20,468 nt of DNA from Peptococcaceae bacterium UBA2264 (GTDB lineage: Bacteria > Bacillota > Desulfitobacteriia > Desulfitobacteriales > Desulfitobacteriaceae). The notes under the pieces were generated by a model, which was given only the letters and a program-made list of their open reading frames with translations, did not search any database and was not told the origin of the DNA. Each line of letters opens with the position of its first letter. Positions within the stretch are counted from its first letter, which is position 1. The DNA is taken from NCBI GenBank assembly GCA_002347475.1, contig DDXI01000157.1, forward strand, positions 1-20,468. Reading direction: 5' to 3'. Positions 15,031 to 20,468 of the stretch are shown one piece after another. Position numbers and translations under genes: made by a program.

Positions 15031-15043
15031 ATATAGTCTATAT
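15031..15043. repeat. 13-bp palindrome over the ilvE -10
   Basis: ATATAG-T-CTATAT is a perfect palindrome overlapping the predicted ilvE -10 (15035-15040). It is set in a larger AT-rich, partly symmetric stretch (15008-15052). It could be an operator; AT-rich palindromes also arise readily by chance. Confidence 0.4.
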
Positions 15044-15063
15044 TATTGTACTTGATGTGTCAA
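15035..15063 (-). promoter_or_regulatory. Promoter of the ilvE cluster
   Basis: Minus strand TTGACA (15058-15063, consensus), a 17-nt spacer, then TAGACT (15035-15040), a 4/6 match to TATAAT. This would start the transcript about 220 nt before ilvE. Confidence 0.55.
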
Positions 15064-15106
15064 TCCTTACAACAGCACTTAGCAGGCCAATCCTGAAAAT
15101 AAGACC

Positions 15107-15135
15107 TTGCCAAAATCCCAGAATCCGGCTATAAT
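15107..15135 (+). promoter_or_regulatory. Promoter of hom-apgM
   Basis: TTGCCA (15107-15112), a spacer of exactly 17 nt, then a perfect TATAAT (15130-15135), 50 nt before the hom ATG. It is divergent from the ilvE promoter, with about 45 nt between the two -35 boxes. Confidence 0.75.
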
Positions 15136-15185
15136 GTCCACTAGGGATAAACAAATGTACACATACTAAGGAGTGTGATAAGGGA

Positions 15186-16475
15186 ATGCTGAATATTAAT
15201 GTAGGAATTTTAGGTTTAGGTACTGTCGGAAGCGGTGTTGTGAGCATCCTGCAGCAAAATGCTCAAGATATAAGTATCAGAACCCAAAGTAATATTGCCA
15301 TCAAACAGGTACTGGTTCTGAATCCTCAGGAACCACAAAAAATTACTGGAAATTTTACTTTGACAGATAAGGCAGACGAGATTTTATTGGACCCGGAAAT
15401 AGATATTGTAATTGAGGTTATGGGTGGCATCGAGCCGGCCCGCAGCTATATTATTAAAGCCCTGCGCAACGGGAAACATGTGATTACAGCCAACAAGGAT
15501 TTACTGGCCTTGCACGGCCAGGAACTGCTGGAGATCGCCAAGGAAGAAGGCCGGGACCTTTATTTTGAGGCCAGTGTTGCCGGTGGAATTCCTATCATCG
15601 CTGCCTTAAGACAATCTTTGGCCGCCAATCGTATCACAAAAATCATCGGTATCATTAACGGTACAACCAACTATATTCTCTCCGCAATGGCGGACCAGGG
15701 CCGGGATTATCAGGAGGTTCTGGCCGAAGCCCAAAAACTGGGCTACGCTGAAGCAGATCCTACTTCAGATGTCGAAGGGCTGGATGCAGCCCGCAAGTTG
15801 GCAATTCTGGCTTCAATTGCCTTTAATTCCCGGGTAACACTAGCCGATGTCTATGTTGAAGGAATCTCCAGGATAACCCGAGCTGATCTTCAGTATGCCG
15901 CTGAATTGGGGTGCACAATCAAATTGTTAGCTGTGGGCAAACATCTGGACGAGGGCATCGAGATACGTGTCCATCCGGCCATTTTGCCCAAAGCTCATCC
16001 TCTGGCCTCTGTCAACGGTGTCTTTAACGCTATCTATGTCGTGGGAAATGCGGTGGGAGAAACTATGTTCTACGGCCGGGGCGCCGGTTCCCTGCCAACT
16101 GGCAGTGCTGTTGTTGCCGACCTTATACAGGTTATTCGTAACATAGCAGCCCAAGCGACAGTAACTATGAACTGTTCCTGCTATCAGCAGCTGCCCATAA
16201 AAAAATCCAGTGAGTTTGTCACTGCTTTCTATATCCGTTTATTGGTTAAAGATGAACCCAAGGTTTTAGCCAATCTAGCCCTTCTGTTTGCGGAAGCCAA
16301 TATCAGTTTTGCCTCAATAATCCAGAAACCCCGGGAAAACAAGGAAGCCGAACTGGTCTTGCTCACTCACCCCTGCCGCGAAGGCCAGCTGCAGGAAGCC
16401 TTGAACTCTGTTCGGGCTTACAATAAAGTCCTGACGATTCATAATGTTATTCGTTTTGAAACTGATGCCCAGTAA
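15186..16475 (+). CDS. hom: Homoserine dehydrogenase with C-terminal ACT domain
   Basis: NAD(P)-dependent reduction of aspartate semialdehyde to homoserine, the branch point to threonine and methionine. The 429 residues match the monofunctional Gram-positive type. The nucleotide-binding motif GILGLGTVGSGV lies at residues 8-19. EVMGGIEPARSYI, TANKDLLALHG, FEASVAGGIPII, IINGTTNYILSAM and GYAEADPTSDVEGLDAARKLAILA are typical of the catalytic core. The last 80 or so residues (FYIRLLVKDEPKVLANLALLF...) form an ACT domain, the usual site of threonine feedback. AAGGAG sits 12 nt before the ATG and a weaker AAGGGA directly abuts it. It is followed after 31 nt by the apgM-like gene and is divergent from the ilv cluster. 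Confidence 0.96.
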   Translation: MLNINVGILGLGTVGSGVVSILQQNAQDISIRTQSNIAIKQVLVLNPQEPQKITGNFTLTDKADEILLDPEIDIVIEVMGGIEPARSYIIKALRNGKHVITANKDLLALHGQELLEIAKEEGRDLYFEASVAGGIPIIAALRQSLAANRITKIIGIINGTTNYILSAMADQGRDYQEVLAEAQKLGYAEADPTSDVEGLDAARKLAILASIAFNSRVTLADVYVEGISRITRADLQYAAELGCTIKLLAVGKHLDEGIEIRVHPAILPKAHPLASVNGVFNAIYVVGNAVGETMFYGRGAGSLPTGSAVVADLIQVIRNIAAQATVTMNCSCYQQLPIKKSSEFVTAFYIRLLVKDEPKVLANLALLFAEANISFASIIQKPRENKEAELVLLTHPCREGQLQEALNSVRAYNKVLTIHNVIRFETDAQ

Positions 16476-16506
16476 GCGCCAAAGCATACAGATAAGGGGA
16501 TAGAAT

Positions 16507-17730
16507 ATGAAATATGTAGTAATTCTCGGCGATGGAATGGCTGATTACCCCATCCCGCAGCTTAATAATAAAACACCTTTGCAGTTTGCCCATAAACCGC
16601 ACATCGATTATCTGGCCCAGCATGGCGAAGCAGGTCTGGTCCAAACCATCCCCGAAGGCATACCGCCAGGCAGCGATACCGCTAATTTATCGGTTATGGG
16701 TTATAATCCCAGGATTTATTATACCGGACGCTCTCCCTTGGAAGCAGTCAGCATGGGCATAGAGCTCTCAGAAAGTGATGTGGCCATCAGATGTAATCTC
16801 GTTACTTTGTCAGATGAAGAAAACTATGCTGATAAAACCATGCTGGATTACAGTGCCGATGAAATAAGCAGCGAGGAAGCACGGGTACTGATTGCTGAGG
16901 TGAACAGACATTTTAAGACTGCCTCCTTCAGCTATTATCCCGGCGTAAGTTACCGCCATTGCCTGATTTGGGACAAGGGGCCCATTAACCTGAACCTGGT
17001 ACCACCCCACGACATTTTAGACAGAAAAATCTCCGAATATCTGCCCAAAGGTGAGCATAACCAGCTGCTTTTGGAGATGATGACTGAAAGCAACAAATTC
17101 CTGCAGGAACATCCTGTTAATAAGGAGAGAGTAAAGCGGGGACTGCGGCCGGCCAACTCCATCTGGCTGTGGGGAGAAGGCAAAAAGCCGGCCTTGACCA
17201 GTTTTTACGACAAATATCGTCTCTGCGGATCAGTGGTTTCGGCCGTTGATCTGATCAAAGGTATCGGGATCTGTGCCGGACTCCGCTCAATAGAGGTCGA
17301 AGGAGCAACAGGAAATATCAGCACTAATTTCCGGGGTAAAGCTGAGGCTGTCCTGAAGGAATTGGCAGCCGGCCAGGATTTTGTCTATCTGCATATTGAA
17401 GCTCCGGATGAATGTGGACACAGGGCAGAGATAGAAAATAAAGTAAAAGCCATAGAATTGATTGACGAGCAAGTCGTCGCCACTCTTCGGGAAGGTATGG
17501 AAAAATATCCTGACTACAAATTGCTGCTGCTGCCCGACCATCCGACTCCTATCTCTCTCAGAACCCACACCTCCGAACCTGTGCCTTTCGTTATATATCA
17601 GAAAAGCAGCCCCAGAGAATCGGGTCTCACAGGTTATGATGAAGCTCAGGCTCAGGAAACCGGTTTGTTTATCCAGGATGGTTACACTTTAATGGATTAT
17701 TTTCTGAAACCTATTAAAAATATCGATTAA
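16507..17730 (+). CDS. apgM: ApgM-type phosphomutase, either 2,3-BPG-independent phosphoglycerate mutase or a homoserine-kinase analogue
   Basis: Alkaline-phosphatase superfamily protein of the archaeal-type cofactor-independent phosphoglycerate mutase family, 407 residues. Metal and phosphoryl-transfer marks are visible: VVILGDGMADYP (Asp9), the nucleophile serine in PPGSDTANLSVMGYNP (Ser56), IEAPDECGHRAE, and LLLPDHPTPISLRTHTSEPV with PFV following. The family catalyses 3- to 2-phosphoglycerate interconversion. A subset sits next to hom or thrC in genomes without thrB and has been proposed in subsystem annotation as a functional analogue of homoserine kinase. Here it follows hom by 31 nt with AAGGGGATAG before the ATG, and the pair ends at a terminator, which favours a role in threonine synthesis. 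Sequence alone does not decide between the two. Confidence 0.85.
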   Translation: MKYVVILGDGMADYPIPQLNNKTPLQFAHKPHIDYLAQHGEAGLVQTIPEGIPPGSDTANLSVMGYNPRIYYTGRSPLEAVSMGIELSESDVAIRCNLVTLSDEENYADKTMLDYSADEISSEEARVLIAEVNRHFKTASFSYYPGVSYRHCLIWDKGPINLNLVPPHDILDRKISEYLPKGEHNQLLLEMMTESNKFLQEHPVNKERVKRGLRPANSIWLWGEGKKPALTSFYDKYRLCGSVVSAVDLIKGIGICAGLRSIEVEGATGNISTNFRGKAEAVLKELAAGQDFVYLHIEAPDECGHRAEIENKVKAIELIDEQVVATLREGMEKYPDYKLLLLPDHPTPISLRTHTSEPVPFVIYQKSSPRESGLTGYDEAQAQETGLFIQDGYTLMDYFLKPIKNID

Positions 17731-17771
17731 TTTCAAGGCCACTAATTCCTGAAAGAAAATAAATTCCGGGA

Positions 17772-17821
17772 GAAACATTAAAAGCTTGGAAACCAGATAG
17801 GTTCCAAGCTTTTAATGTTTC
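17772..17821. terminator. Bidirectional terminator between apgM and the FmdB-type gene
   Basis: A perfect 20-bp inverted repeat (17772-17791 with 17802-17821) around a 10-nt loop. The stem holds AAAA and TTTT runs, so a U-rich side follows a GC-containing core in both directions. It sits between convergent genes and serves both. Confidence 0.8.
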
Positions 17822-17833
17822 CTCAGGTCATTT

Positions 17834-18091
17834 TCAGGTAAAATCGGAAAAATAGCAGGAACCCGGACAGGAACCGGGACCACAGGAACCTTGGCCACAA
17901 GAACCGGCACACGGATTCTTGTCTGCTGCACCCACATTACCCACATTTTTGACAATATTCACTGCCGTAAAGAGTTGGCCTAAGTTACTGCTCCCGCATT
18001 GGGGACATTTCTGTTCCTGTTTTTTGCTGATTGCACAAAATACGGAAAATTTCTGAATGCAATCCTGACAGACCAAATCATAACTCGGCAT
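17834..18091 (-). CDS. FmdB-type small zinc ribbon protein
   Basis: An 85-residue protein with the FmdB-family zinc ribbon: MPSYDLVCQDCIQKF supplies the first Cys pair (C8, C11) and KCPQCGSSN the second. The N-terminal MPxYxxxCxxC pattern is diagnostic. The tail from about residue 58 is rich in Gly, Ser and Cys (NPCAGSCGQGSCGPGSCPG), a feature seen in other members and possibly another metal site. The name comes from a putative regulator of formamide or amide use; the true role of most members is unknown. It has its own promoter and a GGAGG 7 nt before the ATG. Its 3' end faces apgM across a shared terminator. No operon partner is visible. Confidence 0.85.
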   Translation of the reverse strand: MPSYDLVCQDCIQKFSVFCAISKKQEQKCPQCGSSNLGQLFTAVNIVKNVGNVGAADKNPCAGSCGQGSCGPGSCPGSCYFSDFT

Positions 18092-18103
18092 AACTGTTCC
18101 TCC

Positions 18104-18121
18104 TTAGAATCAATATTCTAA
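18104..18121. repeat. 18-bp palindrome beside the ribosome binding site of the FmdB-type gene
   Basis: TTAGAAT-CAAT-ATTCTAA has perfect 7-bp arms. In the transcript it lies just upstream of, and touching, the AAGGAGG of the gene. It could be a protein-binding operator or an RNA hairpin affecting ribosome access. Confidence 0.5.
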
Positions 18122-18154
18122 CTCAATACATAAATACTATTTCTGAATATTACT

Positions 18155-18183
18155 ATTGTACCCAGACCAAACTTTTAAGTCAA
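18155..18183 (-). promoter_or_regulatory. Promoter of the FmdB-type gene
   Basis: Minus strand TTGACT (18178-18183), a 17-nt spacer, then TACAAT (18155-18160). Both hexamers match 5/6, and the predicted leader is about 55 nt. Confidence 0.75.
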
Positions 18184-18229
18184 TCATAACAAGGGGAACC
18201 TTTCCGGCTTACTGTTTTCGGATCTGGTA

Positions 18230-18829
18230 TCAGAGGCTATAATCACTGCTATAAAGTTTAGTATACATCTGATAACTTTTTAATACTTTTTCAACATAGT
18301 GGCGTGTTTCCGGAAAAGGTATATCCTGTTGGCGTAACCGGGCTAAATTAATCTGATTACTGTTTATCCATTCCCTGACCTGGCCTCGTCCGCCATTATA
18401 AGCGGCCAGGATAAGAACTGTATTATCAAACTCTTTCCTGAGACTTTCCAAATACCAGGTTCCATACTGAATATTTTTTTCCGGTAACAACAGATCCCCA
18501 TCCTCATAGTTTTCATCTCCTAAACCAGCGGCAATTGCCCGGGCCGTATCCGGCATCAACTGCATCAGACCCACAGCTCCCTGGGAAGACTCGGAATAGG
18601 GTAAAAATCTGCTTTCCTCGCGCATAACCGCTACAACCAGTAAAGGATCCATACCATATAATTCAGCATATTTTTCAACAGTAAACCGATGGGGATAGGG
18701 ATAAACTATTTTCTGGAACAGGGATGTCTGCCCTACTCCCCATAACAGTAACAGTACCAGTAAAGATATCGACAGTACTCTTCTCAACAATAATTCGGCT
18801 CTAACCTTTTTTTTCTTGCGCTTAACCAA
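18230..18829 (-). CDS. Membrane-anchored lytic transglycosylase (SLT domain)
   Basis: Cleaves peptidoglycan glycan strands, forming anhydromuramic ends, on the outer face of the membrane. The 199 residues start with a strongly basic stretch (KRKKKKVR) and one hydrophobic segment at about 17-34, a signal anchor. The SLT (lysozyme-like) domain covers about residues 50-180. The catalytic glutamate lies in VVAVMREESRF (Glu72), followed by SQGAVGLMQLMPDTA and LAAYNGGRGQVREW. The start is a TTG at 18829: the nearest upstream ATG is in another frame, and an in-frame TGA (the coaE stop itself) lies 9 codons upstream. A GGGGG stretch 7 nt before TTG serves as the ribosome site. It follows coaE by 27 nt and is probably cotranscribed. 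Confidence 0.92.
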   Translation of the reverse strand: MVKRKKKKVRAELLLRRVLSISLLVLLLLWGVGQTSLFQKIVYPYPHRFTVEKYAELYGMDPLLVVAVMREESRFLPYSESSQGAVGLMQLMPDTARAIAAGLGDENYEDGDLLLPEKNIQYGTWYLESLRKEFDNTVLILAAYNGGRGQVREWINSNQINLARLRQQDIPFPETRHYVEKVLKSYQMYTKLYSSDYSL

Positions 18830-18856
18830 TCCATAACCCCCGGAACAATTTGTTTT

Positions 18857-19456
18857 TCAGTTATGCTGGATTTTAAAATATTGATATTCCAGTTGAGCCT
18901 GAGTATCGGTCCAGCTTCCTGAATTATCTATGACTATATTGGAAAGCTTCTTTTTTTCGTCCAGATCCATCTGGGCTAAAATACGATCAATTATTTCTGT
19001 ACGGGAAAGCTTATCCCTGCCGTAAACGCGTTCTATTTGCACATCACGCGGAACCCAAACCAGCCATATCTGATCTACTTCCAGCCGCAGTCCTCCTTCA
19101 ATAAGAAGCGGGGCATCCCAGACGCAAATGTTGAATCCCTTACGTTCCAGATTAATTCGTTCCTGTCTCATTATGTTATTGACACGGGGCTGGATTATTT
19201 GCTCCAATCTGCGCCTTGCCTTTTCATCGGCAAAAACTCTGAAGCCCAGAACCCGCCGGTTTATCTTTTCACCGGAAACATCCAGGATATCCGTCCCAAA
19301 CTCTGCTACCAGCTCAGCAATAGTATGCTGATCACCATCCAGGAGTTCATGAACAATCTGGTCAGCATCTATTACCGGTACGCCCTTTTCCTTGAACCAT
19401 TTAGATACACTGGATTTGCCGCTCCCGATACCTCCTGTAAGCCCGATTGTCAACAT
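18857..19456 (-). CDS. coaE: Dephospho-CoA kinase
   Basis: Last step of coenzyme A synthesis: ATP-dependent phosphorylation of the 3'-hydroxyl of dephospho-CoA. The 199 residues fit the family. The P-loop is GLTGGIGSGKSS at residues 5-16. VIDADQIVHELL, IIQPRVNNIM, DAPLLIEGG and the lid-like VYGRDKLSRTEI with RILAQM are family marks. It lies 68 nt after the ABC-F gene and just before the transglycosylase gene in the same direction. A GAGG lies upstream of the ATG. Nothing is unusual. Confidence 0.96.
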   Translation of the reverse strand: MLTIGLTGGIGSGKSSVSKWFKEKGVPVIDADQIVHELLDGDQHTIAELVAEFGTDILDVSGEKINRRVLGFRVFADEKARRRLEQIIQPRVNNIMRQERINLERKGFNICVWDAPLLIEGGLRLEVDQIWLVWVPRDVQIERVYGRDKLSRTEIIDRILAQMDLDEKKKLSNIVIDNSGSWTDTQAQLEYQYFKIQHN

Positions 19457-19524
19457 TACTCATCCACCTCATATTCAAATTACATTATCAGCAAAATATC
19501 AAATCCTGCCCTGGTTCTGTTCGC

Positions 19525-20468
19525 TTAGCTCTCGCAGACATCTGCCCAAAGTTCAAAAGCTATTTCCAGTTTCTGCCTGGTTTCCTCATAAACCCCATGC
19601 AGTTCCATAGCCTTTTGGCAGTCCGATGCTGCTGCAGCCATTTCTGTTTCCAGGTTTTCTAAGTATAATTCCAACTCGGCTATCTCATTTTCTATTTGTT
19701 GGATGCGTTTCTTAAGACGCTGACTTTTTTTGCTCTCTTCCCGATCTGCTTTAGCCCGGGTTAGTTGATTTGCCTCAGTAAGAGCTGTTTCATCAGGCAA
19801 ACTATTTTCCACATAGTCAGTATAATCCCCTTCAAAAATCTTAATCCCATTCGGTGTCAGCAAAGCGATCCCAGACATGATTTTATCCAGAAAATAACGG
19901 TCATGGGAGACAGCCAAGATTGTCCCCTGATATTCCAGCAAAAGTTCTTCCAAAACCTCTCGCGTTGCCGTATCCAAATGATTTGTTGGTTCATCCAACA
20001 ATAAAAGATTGCTGGGGCTGAGAAAAAGTTTGCATAAGGCCAGGCGGCTTTTTTCTCCGCCACTTAAACTCCCAACAGGCTTGAAAACATCCTCATTAAA
20101 GAAACCATAACGAGCCAGCAAGGAACGTATCTCCGGATCTTTTAAAGCAGAAGACCCCCGGATTTCATCGATAACCGTCAAATCGGCATGCAATCCTTCA
20201 TGTTCCTGAGAGTAATAAGCCAGTGCAACATTAGCGCCTAAATGCACCTCTCCTTCATAGGGAAGACGCTGCAGGATCGCCTTCAGTAAACTGGTTTTTC
20301 CTATACCATTTCTGCCTAAGACAGCCAACTTGTCCCCGCGCCGCAAACTGAAGCAGACGTCCTGAAAAAGCATTTTATGGCCGAACGAAATTTTTAAAAC
20401 TTCTATATCCAGCACCTTGTTCCCGCTGCGCGGACCGGAATGAGCTGTAAATTTTACAGTTCGCTCAT
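19525..20468 (-). CDS. ABC-F family ATPase, C-terminal part (5' end outside window)
   Basis: Soluble ABC-F proteins carry two ATPase domains, no membrane domain, and act on the ribosome in translation or antibiotic resistance. The frame stays open to the right edge (ERTVKFTAHSGPRSGNKVLD precedes the ATG at 20415), so that ATG is internal and the first ATPase domain lies outside. Visible order: the end of the linker, the second ATPase domain with Walker A GRNGIGKTS, signature SLSGGEKSRLAL, Walker B LLLLDEPTNHLD and the switch AVSHDRYFLDKI, then a C-terminal charged coiled coil (KKRIQQIENEIAELELYLEN) ending at ADVCES. That tail resembles the YdiF/Uup-like branches. Subfamily cannot be set without the N-terminal half. 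It is the first gene of this end in a run with coaE and the transglycosylase gene. Confidence 0.93.
   Translation of the reverse strand, partial: ERTVKFTAHSGPRSGNKVLDIEVLKISFGHKMLFQDVCFSLRRGDKLAVLGRNGIGKTSLLKAILQRLPYEGEVHLGANVALAYYSQEHEGLHADLTVIDEIRGSSALKDPEIRSLLARYGFFNEDVFKPVGSLSGGEKSRLALCKLFLSPSNLLLLDEPTNHLDTATREVLEELLLEYQGTILAVSHDRYFLDKIMSGIALLTPNGIKIFEGDYTDYVENSLPDETALTEANQLTRAKADREESKKSQRLKKRIQQIENEIAELELYLENLETEMAAAASDCQKAMELHGVYEETRQKLEIAFELWADVCES

Larger units (their letters stand above)
14810..15185. other. Divergent control region between ilvE and hom
   Basis: This 376-base gap has no credible gene. It holds the hom promoter (15107-15135), the ilvE promoter (15035-15063), a 13-bp palindrome over the ilvE -10, a second 13-bp palindrome in the leader (14976-14988), and a pair of mutually exclusive hairpins (14899-14952) before ilvE. 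The T-box consensus expected in many Firmicute ilv leaders is not present on either strand. Confidence 0.65.

Noticed and set aside
1..20468. CRISPR array, IS element, toxin-antitoxin, defence island or biosynthetic cluster
   Set aside because: I looked for regular direct repeats, transposase or recombinase motifs, small paired ORFs and tRNA-like cloverleaf segments and found none. The window is dense with housekeeping metabolism.

Overview
The window reads as an ordinary chromosomal segment of a low-to-moderate GC Firmicute, most likely an anaerobic member of the Clostridia (Peptococcaceae/Desulfitobacterium-like). The grounds are strong GGAGG-type Shine-Dalgarno sites with some GTG and TTG starts, a SpoIIIE/FtsK translocase, the short archaeal-type LeuC/LeuD pair, an ApgM-type phosphomutase beside hom, and coaE next to a membrane-anchored lytic transglycosylase. 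I see no tRNA, rRNA, insertion sequence, CRISPR array or prophage gene. The genus is not resolved.

Layout from left to right. (1) 1-1941, minus: the first 647 codons of an FtsK/SpoIIIE DNA translocase, running off the left edge. (2) 2214-3200, minus: a membrane PAP2-family protein with its own promoter and terminator. (3) 3330-5849, minus: proB and proA, the first two steps of proline synthesis. (4) 6172-14809, minus: a long branched-chain amino acid cluster, in transcription order ilvE, an ilvD remnant, ilvB, ilvN, ilvC, leuA (short), leuC, leuD, leuB, closed by a strong intrinsic terminator. (5) 15186-17730, plus: hom and an apgM-like gene, divergent from ilvE. (6) 17834-20468, minus: a small FmdB-type zinc ribbon protein, a lytic transglycosylase, coaE, and the C-terminal half of an ABC-F ATPase running off the right edge.

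The metabolic genes together cover aspartate semialdehyde to homoserine (and perhaps O-phosphohomoserine), pyruvate to valine, the isoleucine branch, the leucine branch, and glutamate to glutamate semialdehyde. The most notable point is that two steps of the branched-chain pathway are damaged while their neighbours look intact. ilvD survives only as roughly its last quarter, with a one-base frameshift and an out-of-frame internal deletion. leuA stops at codon 322, just after the catalytic barrel, and no regulatory domain follows. The cell either has other copies of ilvD and leuA, uses an unusual short LeuA, or has lost part of this pathway.

Regulatory sequence is clearest in the hom/ilvE divergent region (14810-15185). 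It holds a good promoter for hom, a promoter for ilvE, two 13-bp palindromes, and a terminator-like hairpin with a competing smaller hairpin in the ilvE leader, which suggests attenuation. I found no T-box consensus there. I do not see a previously undescribed multi-gene system; the findings concern gene decay, a possible cofactor switch in KARI, a possible alternative homoserine kinase, and unexplained hairpins.
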